In this document: positions 35,171 to 45,246 of the stretch, in pieces
Numbering within the stretch: position 1 is the stretch's first letter
Layout: each line of letters begins with the position of its first letter
Assembly (NCBI GenBank): GCA_965153455.1
Contig: OZ234494.1
Location: forward strand, 18,786,001-18,850,000
Direction of reading: 5' to 3'
Length of the DNA stretch: 64,000 bases
From: Sphagnum compactum
Lineage: Eukaryota; Bryophyta; Sphagnopsida; Sphagnales
Position numbers and translations under genes: made by a program
The notes under the pieces: model-generated
The model's database searches: none
What the model saw: the letters and a program-made list of their open reading frames with translations, nothing else
Told to the model about the DNA's origin: nothing

Positions 35171-36746
35171 TTTTTCCACCCCCACCCCCCCTCAATCCTA
35201 CCTATCAATTTATTAAGGTTCACCCATATGTAAGTATTACAAATAATTTTATAGTGGAAACAATGCCCTAATTGCAGCCATTTTGGTTTAGTTAATGCAT
35301 ATTTTACTAAATTTTGTTTACCTAATTTATTATTAAATGGACATTACAATACATTTTTCATGTAATTATTATAAGTATGTACTATTGGATTATGGTTTAA
35401 GTTTAGGGTTGAGACACATAAATTAATTAATAAATTTTTCACAAATGTATAGTTTTTAATCTAAAGTAGGCTAAATTATTAGGGGGGAAAATTTTAAGGT
35501 TTACACAATGTGAAGTAATACAATTGCATTATATATCTACTTCAATGAGAGTGGAAAAAATTAGGTTGGAGAGATCACACAAAGGTAAAAGACATATCTT
35601 GTTGTTTGGTTTTGTACGAAATTTATTTGATTGTTTTTAAAGATTAATGTATTTTCTTTGAGTCAATAAATATTTATAGTTTAAAACCTTTAAATTTTGG
35701 TTTTTTAATTTTTCCTATGTTCTTTTAAATTTGTTTATTTTGCATAGTTTGTATAGTTCTTTGGGTTTAGGGCATATATCACTAGGACTTTTTTTTGTTA
35801 AGGTTTGTATAGTTAAGGTTGTAATAAGGCTTATGGCAAAATATCATTTGGATTTTTAGGGTTATGCTTTATGATTTAGTGTACAGGAATTTGATTCATA
35901 TATTTCAGAGCCTAAGGTTTATACTCTAAATTTTGCTCATTGTATTGATTTTTGATCTTATCACTTGTTTAAATCTATACCCTAATTATGAATCTCTTTT
36001 GTTTCCATATGTTCCATAGTTGTTAGAGTTTAATATTTTCTAACTCACTTTTGTACAAGTTATGATCTTTTACGTTTTCAATTGGGACTACAAACTTTGG
36101 TGGAACGTTGTCATCTTTTATTCCTAAAGGTATGCATTTGTCTTTTGTTACTTCTTTTGTTTTTTTGTTTATATTTTCACAATTCAACCTCTTTTCATTT
36201 CCTAGTTATTAGATATAGAAAGACCATCAAGTTTCATTGAGTATACAACCATAAATAAAGGTTTTATACCTTTACACAGATATTTCATATTCAATATCTC
36301 TTTGTAGTTTGATGTTTTCATACCCATATGCGGATAATGCATTGACTCCCCACAACCAGCGTGGGTTTTATGGCCTAAAGTATGCATTGCATTTTGCACC
36401 TCTCAAACATTGTGCATTAATTATCATTATGTGGGTATTGTTACATGGGGTTTACAGACATTGTGGGTTTAAGATACAATCCGAGTATTGCATATGTGAA
36501 CATTTTCAATGATGGAAGGTTTAATAGCTCAATGTGGGTATTGCCAAAGTTTGTTTTAGTATATGGGTTCATAATGCAAGTATTGTACGTTATGTACATT
36601 GGAATAATAGGTATTTTATATCATGATATGGGTATAGTAATGGGAATTCCAAGTCACAACATTAATTTTAAAGGAGCCATGTATGTATTGCATTTTGGGT
36701 TTTGGTTCAATGATGAATGTTTATAGAATTATAAACTCTCTTGGTG
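35171..36746. other. AT-rich flank upstream of the MULE relic
   Basis: No gene is seen. It includes one copy of the direct repeat described at 35340-35650. From 36300 it includes several GTGGGTATTG words that belong to the motif family concentrated at 39-42 kb. Confidence 0.45.
35340..35650 (+). repeat. Diverged direct repeat flanking the MULE region, left copy
   Basis: This block aligns by eye with 41290-41540 (shared 'tataagtat.tactattgga', 'taaattaattaa', 'ttagggggaa', 'gaaattt.att.gatt'). Its inner part also matches 39920-40040 ('attaggttggagagatcaca', 'caaaggtaa'). All copies are in the same orientation. They may be ends of an old composite element or remnants of LTR-like repeats. Confidence 0.5.
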
Positions 36747-38740
36747 CAGGAATTTGTCCTACTTCCTTCAATCATGGGAAGGGTTCCAAAGTCCCATTCC
36801 ATTCATGTCCAAAACCCCACCAAGTCCCCTTTCTCAAACAAAGACTTAGCGTGGACATTCGGGATACGCCATGGAGGGCAAAATAAAGTGACCATTCAAT
36901 TTGCTTATGTTTCATATGCTCACATCTTGGAATTCTTGGAAGGTGAATGAGGGGATACGAACACCCCTGTGGAATGGAATGTTTACAAAAACTTTCCAAG
37001 CCAAACGGATGTCAAACAACCAACTATCAAAAACCACCTCGGGCATACATGGTAAACATTTATGGCATTAACCTTTTTAATTTCTTTAATTCATAAACCA
37101 AATATGTAATCATTGAAAGTTTTTTGGTCTAGGTATCAATGCGGATTTGGACCAAAGGACTATCGGGAAAACTCAACCCACATTTGATCTATTAAACGAA
37201 GATGCCTAACTCCATTCTCAATCAAACATCTATACACACAACTTGATGTGGCTGAGATCACAATTTATCATAAGGCCCATACACGAATTGATGGGTCATT
37301 CGCACATGGTGAGCATGATTCGAAATCCATTTATCGTATGTTTCGTTATGCTCCACGCATGTCACAAGCATTGAAGGACCACATATGGGCCCAACTAAAC
37401 TTAGGTTACACAACCAAACAAATATATGACAAACATAAAACAATTTGGTGGGAACATGTGAATGCGGGTCAAAGCATGACACGAGATGATTTCATTCGAT
37501 TTCAAGACATTGCATATTTGGATCGGAAACATAAGAAAAGGAGTTAGCGTTTACACACCAACCCTGCAATTTCAATTCGGTCTTGGGCTCTCCAACATCC
37601 AGAAGATGTGTTCTTTTTTCCAAGATGTTGGTGAAATCAACAGGACTCAAGTCCCATTCACCATAGTATTCAAACACCAACTCAATGTGAGTCCATGCTA
37701 CCATATGGTCACAATGGTGCCATTTGTATGGATGCCACATTTGGCACAAATGACATGAAATTCCATCTATTCACCTTGATGGGGTTTTATGATCATCGCA
37801 CAGGTGTCCCTTTAGCCTGGATCATTATAAGTAGGCAAACAATTTAGGATTTGATCGAATGGTTGAAACCATTAAAAAAAAAGATGTTATCACACATGCC
37901 AGATTGGAAACCATCATGTTTTCTTGTTGATGATGCACCTCAAGAATTGAAGGCATTACAGTAAGTTCTATACCTAGTACCTACTTTATGTTTATTTCCT
38001 TAAATGTTTTTTTAATATCTTTCATAAAATTCTTGATTACTTCAAATGCATTTTATGTTGTATTAACCCCATCCACTCATGGAGATTTTATTACATATGT
38101 GTCTTTATTAGGGTCATATGGGGTATGGACAAGGTTCCCATCTACCTTTGTTGTTGGCATGTTCTCAAAGCATGGCACTTACTTGGTACTAAAAAAATCA
38201 AAGATGTGGAAGTGCGGGGTGGAATCCTCCAAGACCTTCATGATGTGATGTACATGTCCATCAATCATGGAAAAACAATTAATGATTTCAAAGAGCGTGA
38301 GAGGGTTGCTGTGAGAGAAAGCTTTCATAAACATAGGCCTGGTGATGTGTGGACAAATTATTTCTAGACTTATTACCATCAATTTGGTAAGTGATAATAT
38401 TTATCATGGTTTAGTATTCAAAATTCTTTTGTATAATGTTATTCATCCTTGTGCATTGTGTTTATGTTTGTAGAATTATGGATGGTGGGTGTTCGAAGAG
38501 TGCCTCATTCCAACCAAGACACCCAAACAAGCATTGAATCATATCATGGTGCGTTGAAACGTTGGCTTGCTCTTGACACAAAAGGCCTTAGAGGGCGTAG
38601 GATTGATTGGTTGGTGTGGCGATTATGATTGGTGCACCACATAGAAGATGGATTGGGAAATAGTGTCAAATGGCTCAAAGATTGGCATGAAACAATGCTC
38701 GATCACACAAATGTACGTATTAAATGATGTCACGAAGAAA
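36747..38740 (+). pseudogene. MULE-type (Mutator-like) DNA transposase relic
   Basis: Fragments of a MULE transposase occur in order on the plus strand. 37248-37544 encodes an N-terminal region (KDHIWAQLNLGYTTKQIYDKH). 37665-37962 carries CMDATFGTND with the first catalytic Asp, then LFTLMGFYDHRTGVPLAW and FLVDDAPQEL with the second Asp. 38125-38367 carries YLCCWHVLKAWHL, the conserved C-x2-H block. About 38530 encodes IESYHGALKRW with the catalytic Glu, followed by GRRIDWLVW. So the D-D-E set is recognisable but the frame is broken: frame changes near 37550-37670 and near 38110, and an in-frame TAG at 37845-37847 where a Gln codon is expected. A GTAAGT at 37963 and an AG at about 38111 may mark an old intron. 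No SWIM finger or terminal inverted repeats were identified. Confidence 0.75.
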
Positions 38741-39919
38741 TGTATCAATTACTAATCAAGATTGTTGCCATTGGCACTAAGAATTTTATTTTAGAATCAA
38801 TTTTGTATGGAGAAAACCATAGCCCAAATTCTTTGAACATCATGTATTCAACACACACATGAAGTTTAATATGGCACAAAGGTTATTATTGTTTCCAAGT
38901 AATAAGCACAAAAAGTGTGAAATGCAAAAACATAAGGATAATGATAATATTAGTGTTAAAGGCATGTATTGTAATTAGGCCCCAAAATCCCAATTGGTAA
39001 AAGTAAGTACAAGTGCAAGTATTACAATTATGCCCCAAAAAGTACGGTTGTAGGTATTGCAACGAAGGCCCAAAATTCTAGTTGGTAAAGGTAAGTACGG
39101 GTGTAGGTATTGCAATGAAACCCCAAAATTCTAGTTGGTAGAGGTAAATATAAGTCTGGGTATTGCAAATTTAAGTGAAGAATCAACCCTAAATGCAATA
39201 CCCACACTTTAAAAGAACCCATTTAGATGGTTTGGATACCCTTAAGTGAAGACCTAGCCCTAAACATAATACCCACATGCAAAGTCACTTTGAAATAACC
39301 CAACCCTATATGCAATACTTACATTCAAGGTCACTCCAAAAGTACGCATGTGGGGTTTAAGCCTTTTTAAATGAAGATCCTACCCTAAATGCAATACCTA
39401 CATTTTGGGTCACTCCAAAATAATTAGTTAATTTCAAAATAATATGATAACAAAGGTGTGTATAGAGGTTGGGGTTGTTGATTAGGAATTCCATGATTCT
39501 TATTTTATTTCATGAATTTGAAAAGAGGTTGTATTGTTTGTGGAACAAATAGTATAATGACAATTGTGATCAAGCTTATTTGGGTGTAGGAAATTTTCAT
39601 GGAAAAGTTGAACTTGCAATTCTATAACGTGGAATAATTATTTTAAATAGTGATTTCAATAACTTATTAAAACAAAAATATAATTAAGTTAATGAATCAA
39701 ATATTAAATTAATCAATCTGATTTTTAGATCTAACTTTTTATTATCTAAGTAAATAAAGTTAAACCAAATGATCAGTTAGTTATTTTAAACAAATAAATG
39801 ATTATCTAATTTTTGATAATTAATCATTTAAATTATCTGAAATATTGGTCTATTAATTATTTAATTATATGACAAAATTTGTCGATAATTCATTAATTAT
39901 CAAAAATATTTTATATTAA

Positions 39920-40040
39920 ATTGGGGGGAAATTTCTAGGGTTTAGACATATGTGAAAGAATACAATTTCATTTTATATCTTCTTCAAAAAGATTGGAAAA
40001 ATTAGGTTGGAGAGATCACACAAAGGTAAGAAGTAAACCT
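39920..40040 (+). repeat. Diverged direct repeat, middle copy
   Basis: Shares 'ggggggaaattt', 'aatacaattt.atttatatct', 'gaaaaattaggttggagaga' and 'tcacacaaaggtaag' with 35480-35600. Same orientation as the copies at 35340 and 41290. Confidence 0.5.
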
Positions 40041-41289
40041 TATGTGAAAACCCAACCCTAAATGCAATACAAAGTTTGTCGAGATCAAAAAATTAAAAGT
40101 TCAAGCTTAAAATTTCTTCAAATATGTTCATATTTATGTTTTTTCCTTTTTAAAGTTGTAAACTCATTTCAAAAAACATATATATAAATTCTCTAATTTA
40201 ATAAGATTTTAAACTATGTTTTAAAAAAATTCAAAGTAAATGATTTCCTACTTTTCTTTTTATGTTTCAAATAACAATAAAAATGATTTCTCCCATATAT
40301 TAATCATATGTTTGATTAAAATTTGATTTTATACTTTTCTGATATATAGTAAATAATTTTTTGGTTAAAATAATCATATAGTGGGTAGAAAATATTTTAT
40401 ATTATATACAGATATAACACAAGTCCTTATGTAAACTTTATTTTTTATGATGTCTAATATTGGTTTAAATATTGGTCCAAATACATTGTTATTTATAACA
40501 CATAATATGTAAATAATGATATTATGGAATTCTATTGTTGATTCATTTCAATACATATATTATTTTCATATTTATTTAAAATAATATAAAAATTGATATA
40601 TATATATATATAAACCTATGGTTACATATATTGCAATTATTTTTAATGAACTTTGTTTTTAATGCGAATTTAAAAATTCCAAAATATTAATAGTTAGGTA
40701 TGAAAATGTTCATAAGCTCTTAAAAACCATGCCAGAGTTTGTGTGGATCTAGAAGCTTTGTGAGGGCCAAGTTGTTATGGAATGTTTTCGACACCTTCAA
40801 AAGCTGAAACATGACTCGATTATCCAAAAAACATAATAGTGTTCATAAAAAAACAACCAAGAATCTATAGCCTTGACCAATTACTAACTTCAACAAAAGT
40901 TCATTGCCAAGGTTGCTAGATTGACTAAAGTGTTGACATTGACCAAACTAAACAACCTAGCTTAAACATGAATAATAGGTTAGTAAGCTATTTGTTAAAT
41001 AACCTAATTAACTACCTAATAGGCTACCTTCGTAATATAGGCTTATTATGTAGTTTATTCATTAGTGTAAGCTTTCTAGGTTAATATCTCAGATGGTCTA
41101 TGTAGGTATTGAAGGTGGTTGAGCGTATTAAATAAACATACTAGTTATATAGGTAGTTTACTAGCGTAGGCCACGTAAGCCTAATAAGCATTTATGACAG
41201 TTTAATGTCTATTCTTTATTATATTATAACATATTAAATTTGAACTAAAAAAAATTATTAAAAAGAAAACACATTTTTCCATATAATTG

Positions 41290-41540
41290 TTATAAGTATA
41301 TACTATTGGAATATGATTCAAATTTAGAGTTTGGGACACCTTAAATTAATTAACATTTTTTTTACAAGTCTATAGTAAATAAAATAAATCTACGATGCAG
41401 TTTAGGGGGAATTTTGTATGCAAAACAATGCAATATATATTTTAAAATAAAGTGAAAGAAATTAGCTTGGAGATATTAACAAATGCTAAGAGACATACCT
41501 TCTTTTGTGTTTTATTACAAATTTTATTTAATTATTTAAA
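41290..41540 (+). repeat. Diverged direct repeat, right copy
   Basis: Matches 35340-35650 along most of its length, about 5.9 kb downstream and in the same orientation, with many substitutions. Together the two copies bracket the MULE relic and the TGCAATACCCACAT motif cluster. Confidence 0.5.
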
Positions 41541-42863
41541 AAATTAAGGCAAAATTTGTAATTGGTGAAAGTAAGTACGTGTGTGGATATTGCAAAATTA
41601 TATAAACCTTAACCTTAAATGAAATAGACATATTCAAGTTCATTTCAAGATAACCTATAGGTGATTAAGGTAAAACCTGTAGTGAAAGGGCAACCTTAAA
41701 TGCAATACCCACATGTAAAGACGCCTTGAAATACCCAATATGTAGTTTGGGTGCGCCTTTGAATGAAGACCAAGGCCTAGATGCAATACTTGCATGTAAA
41801 TACATACTTAAATAATCCATAAGTGATTGAGGCAAACCTTATGTGAAGACCCAACCTTAAATGCAATACCCACATGTAACGTCATTTCCAAATAACTAAT
41901 AAGTTGTTTGGGTACCCAAAATATGTCTTTTTATACACCTAAATTAATTATTATTTTGAATTAATTTTATGAAAAAATGCGGGTATTGCAATGAATGTAA
42001 AAAATCGGCAACTATTTTGGGACCTATATGTGGGTATTACAATGAATGTAAAAAATCAATGACTATTATGGGACTTATATGCGAGTATTGCATATTTGAA
42101 AATGGCCTTATAATAGAAAATGATGTAGGTATTATATGATTAAAATGAGTGTATTATTTTAAAAGTTTATAGGTGATGTGAGTCTTATTACATTGATATA
42201 AGTATGTACAATGTTCATTTTGATTTTTGTAAACCCTAGACAAATTATTGTTACCTATTCATATGGGCCTATTTAAGGTTTGATTCTTACATTTAAAGTA
42301 TTAAAAAAATAATGACAAAGAAGACATATATGATTAACTGTCGCAACCCCACTTTGAAGGAGTGTGTGGATGACACTCACACTCTCGAAATGGGGACTTG
42401 GGAGTCTTCTGGGACTCCCGAAAACTCAGAGTTCGATTGCAGGGGTCAAAACACCTTTCCTTGAAGCGTTTTTTTATATTGTTGGAAAGGTCTTGAAGAG
42501 TAGATGTCAAAAATGGCCTTGCATGAGCCATTCAGACATTTGCAGCACAAGTTATGCACAAAAGAAGGGCCGAGAGTCAAATTGGCAGTTTGACTCTCGA
42601 CCACTAAAAATCGGGAATCGACCCAACCCCAGTGTGTGCACGTGAAGTGCGACACACCGTTAGAAAACTATCAAGGAGGGCTACAAGTTTGCTTGAGACC
42701 TCATCCCAATCGGAGGTCTGAGCAAGGAATTATGAACTCCCAAAGTCTCGAAAGTCCAAATCGGGACAGTTTCAAGACTCCTCCTTGGGACTCCCGAGAA
42801 AAAGTGTCATTCGGATGTAGGTGCCACGGAGTAATGCAGAGAATACTATATGGGGGAAGGTGG

Positions 42864-43130
42864 TGTCATGGCCTAGGATATTTTGGGATACTTTTGGCAA
42901 TGTCATGTCCTAGGATATTTTGGGATACTTTTGGCAATATCATGGCCTAGGATATTTTGGGATACTTTTGGCAATATCATGGCCTAGGATATTTTGGGAC
43001 TAGTATGGCTCAGGGTTATAAAAGGAGATAGTCTGGGGAACAACCCTTTAGCAGATCAACACCAGTTGATGGATCAATAAAGCTTGTCTTGTCTTGTAAT
43101 TCTCCACTTGTTTGTAGTCGGTCCATAATA
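42864..43130 (+). repeat. 5' LTR of the chromovirus
   Basis: 267 bp, starting TGTCATGG. It opens with three 37-bp tandem units ('t(g/a)tcatggcctaggatat' plus 'tttgggatacttttggcaa') and a partial fourth that runs into 'ctagtatggctcaggg'. It ends CCATAATA, where the 3' LTR ends CCATAACA, so the canonical CA end carries a C-to-T change here. It contains a TATA box and an AATAAAG signal near 43075-43081. Confidence 0.9.
43017..43023 (+). promoter_or_regulatory. LTR TATA box
   Basis: TATAAAA within 'gggttataaaagg'. A start site 25-35 nt downstream would fall at about 43042-43052. That overlaps the AGCAGATCAA (43050-43059) that is complementary to the sequence just after the LTR. Confidence 0.7.
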
Positions 43131-43132
43131 GT

Positions 43133-43142
43133 TTGATCTGCT
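43133..43142 (+). other. Putative self-priming primer-binding site
   Basis: TTGATCTGCT lies two bases after the 5' LTR, where the primer-binding site must be. It does not resemble the initiator-tRNA site TGGTATCAGAGC. It is a perfect 10-nt reverse complement of AGCAGATCAA at 43050-43059, which is 33 nt after the start of the TATA box and so about where the element's RNA should begin. Tf1-type elements prime reverse transcription by folding the RNA 5' end back onto such a site. Confidence 0.65.
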
Positions 43143-43273
43143 CCTTCTTCTTGTTTGTTTGTTTTGTTGTTTCAGTAAGTAGCTAGAGGTATATTGGAGT
43201 GAAACTTGGAAAGGTTATAGAAGACTATAGGACGCTTCTACTCTCAAAGTTTCAAAAGAAAAGGATATGTTTT

Positions 43274-43770
43274 GAGAGAGATCCAAGCATCTGAAGTTTC
43301 AAGTGCAGATCTGGTTTTTTGGTCATATCTCCTTTGTGTAAGCTTTTCTGGGTCTGTAACTTTGTGATCTTATAGATCATATAGGAATATATGTGTGAGA
43401 AAAATTTCATGTCATTTGGACTTTTATTGAGAGAGATTCAAGCATCTGAAGTTTCAAGTGCAGATCTGGTTTTTTGGTCATATCTCCTTTGTGTAAGCTT
43501 TTTTGAGTCTGTAACTTTGTGATCTTATAGATCATATAGGAATATATGTGTGAGAGAAATTTCATGTCATTTGGACTTGTATTGAGAGAGATCCAAGCAT
43601 CTGAAGTTTCAAGTGCAGATCTGGTTTTTTGGTCATATCTCCTTTGTTTAAGTTTATTTCGGTCTATAACTTTGTGATCTTATAGATCATATAGGAATAT
43701 ATGTGTGAGAGAAATTTCATGTCATTTGGACTTGTATTGAGAGAGATCCAAGCATCTGAAGTTTCAAGTT
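43274..43770 (+). repeat. 155-bp tandem repeats in the chromovirus leader
   Basis: Three complete units start at 43274, 43429 and 43584 (offset exactly 155 bp each), and a partial fourth starts at 43739. Each begins 'gagagagatccaagcatc' and includes 'tttggtcatatctccttt' and 'gatcttatagatcatatagg'. They differ from each other by only a few bases. They fill the leader between the primer site and the gag ATG. Confidence 0.9.
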
Positions 43771-43807
43771 TGAAGATTGAAAGCGCAAAAGTGTGAGAAC
43801 TACCACC

Positions 43808-44782
43808 ATGGACAACTCAGAATCCAACATCGATCTCACTCAAATCCTCGCCGCCCTTCAACACCTTCAACAAGAAAATGCCGTGCTTAGAGACTCGGTG
43901 ACCCGCCTACAGAATCAGCCACCACCTCCTGCCCCAGTACTTCCTGCTCTTGCAATGGCCGCCCAAGAACCCAAGATTAGTCTGCCAGAAAAGTTTGATG
44001 GAACGCGCCTCAAATTTCGAGGCTTTGTCAGCCAGGTACGCCTGATCATGCAACTACACCCCCGTCGTTATTTTGATGACACCACTCGTGTAGGATTCGT
44101 TGGAACCCTACTCACTGGGACAGCTACAGCATGGTTTGCTCCCATCCTGGAAACATCATCCCCTCTTCTACAAGATTTCAACGCCTTTATGGCGAAATTT
44201 GAAGCAGTATTTGGGGACAGTGATAAGGCCAGGACTTCAGCCAACAAGCTGCGTCGCCTCCAGCAAGGGACACGTTCGGCCATCGTCTACGCTTCAGAAT
44301 TCAGGCAGCTTGCCTGTGACGTCAATTGGGGAGAAGCTGCCTTGATTGATCAGTTTCGCTGTGGGCTTCGTGATGATGTTCAAGATCTTTTGTTGACATT
44401 CGCAGACCCTTCTTCCTTCAGTGAAGCCATCACCCAGGCAATTCGGTGCGATAATCGTCTGTTCGAACGTCGCCAGGAAAAGAAAGTCACCTCCAACGCC
44501 CAGCTTTGGAACAGTCGGCCTATTACGCTCCCCTTAGTTCCCCAAACAACACCAGTTGCCCGACCTGCCTCTTTTGGACCTGCTCCGATGCAGATCGACA
44601 CAACTAAGTTTAAATCTTTGACAGAAGCCGAGAAACTTCGTCAAAGGACAAACAATCTATGTCTTTATTGTGGCAACCCAGGGCATATAGCTCGTCAATG
44701 CCCTCAAAAGCTTGTCAAACTTCAGGTACAAGCTGTGGAAACTCCCCAGGAGTTGGAAAACAATAACATCCAGTCACAGTAG
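43808..44782 (+). CDS. gag: gag polyprotein of the chromovirus
   Basis: Structural capsid/nucleocapsid protein, 324 residues. The ATG at 43808 lies in a strong initiation context (accaccATGG) directly after the leader repeats; the reading frame is open slightly upstream but without another ATG. An N-terminal coiled-coil-like stretch (LQHLQQENAVLRDSVTRLQN) is followed by a Ty3-type gag core (PEKFDGTRLKFRGF and FEAVFGD) and a C-terminal CCHC zinc knuckle, CLYCGNPGHIARQC. The stop TAG is at 44780-44782. The protease frame overlaps its last 16 nt in the -1 frame. Apparently intact. Confidence 0.92.
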   Translation: MDNSESNIDLTQILAALQHLQQENAVLRDSVTRLQNQPPPPAPVLPALAMAAQEPKISLPEKFDGTRLKFRGFVSQVRLIMQLHPRRYFDDTTRVGFVGTLLTGTATAWFAPILETSSPLLQDFNAFMAKFEAVFGDSDKARTSANKLRRLQQGTRSAIVYASEFRQLACDVNWGEAALIDQFRCGLRDDVQDLLLTFADPSSFSEAITQAIRCDNRLFERRQEKKVTSNAQLWNSRPITLPLVPQTTPVARPASFGPAPMQIDTTKFKSLTEAEKLRQRTNNLCLYCGNPGHIARQCPQKLVKLQVQAVETPQELENNNIQSQ

Positions 44783-45246
44783 GAGCCGTGCGACTGGATC
44801 TCACCCAACACCACCTTTGCAAAGGCTCCTGTTCCGCTGTTGGTCCCAGTCCCAGTTTCACTCAGTATGTGGACATCATTCGTATTCCAGAAGACATACC
44901 ACAAGTGTCAGCTTTGGTGGACTCCGGCGCCACCTCTTCTTTCATCGACCAAACATTTGTCGTCCAACACAACATCCCTGTGGTCAAGAAGTCAACCTCT
45001 GTTCCGGTAGAGGTTATTGATGGGAGAACCATTGCTTCTGGTGCAATCACACACGAGACAACCCCTCTAGAACTCTGTATCGGCAAGCACACGGAGAAGA
45101 TTGTTCTCAACATCATTTCCACCCCTCACCATCCCATCATCCTTGGTCTGCCTTGGCTAGAAGCACACAACCCTATCATTGATTGGCGATCTAGAACCCT
45201 CACCTTTAGCGCACAACGATGCACCTCTCAAGAACCCCACGCTTAG
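44767..45246 (+). CDS. Retropepsin-type aspartic protease segment of pol
   Basis: Open in the -1 frame relative to gag from 44767, so it overlaps the gag end by 16 nt. There is no ATG near the front, which suggests translation by frameshifting from gag. The catalytic motif VDSGATSSF has its Asp at residue 52 of the open frame. A downstream IILGLPWLEAHNP block is the usual ILG-x-PWL motif of Ty3-group proteases. The frame stops at a single TAG (45244-45246), and the same frame continues into the RT domain. No canonical heptameric slip site is visible in the overlap. Confidence 0.85.
   Translation, partial: HPVTVGAVRLDLTQHHLCKGSCSAVGPSPSFTQYVDIIRIPEDIPQVSALVDSGATSSFIDQTFVVQHNIPVVKKSTSVPVEVIDGRTIASGAITHETTPLELCIGKHTEKIVLNIISTPHHPIILGLPWLEAHNPIIDWRSRTLTFSAQRCTSQEPHA

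Larger units (their letters stand above)
38960..42130. repeat. Cluster of a recurrent TGCAATACCCACAT-type motif in both orientations
   Basis: Words close to 'atgcaatacccacat' occur near 39193, 39258, 39311, 39390, 40061, 41700, 41780 and 41860. The reverse complement 'gtgggtattgca' occurs near 39050, 39110, 39155, 41980, 42030 and 42080, and upstream near 36430 and 36535. At 38960-39170 the reverse motif sits in three tandem units of about 55 bp with 'cccaaaattctagttggtaaag'. The spacing elsewhere is irregular. It may be internal debris of the MULE or a separate foldback family. Confidence 0.5.

Noticed and set aside
37845-45246. TAG reassigned to Gln as in some ulvophyte algae
   Set aside because: VHA-A, COX6A and CAPE read through with CAG/CAA for Gln and end at ordinary stop codons. 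The in-frame TAGs are confined to mobile or decayed sequences.
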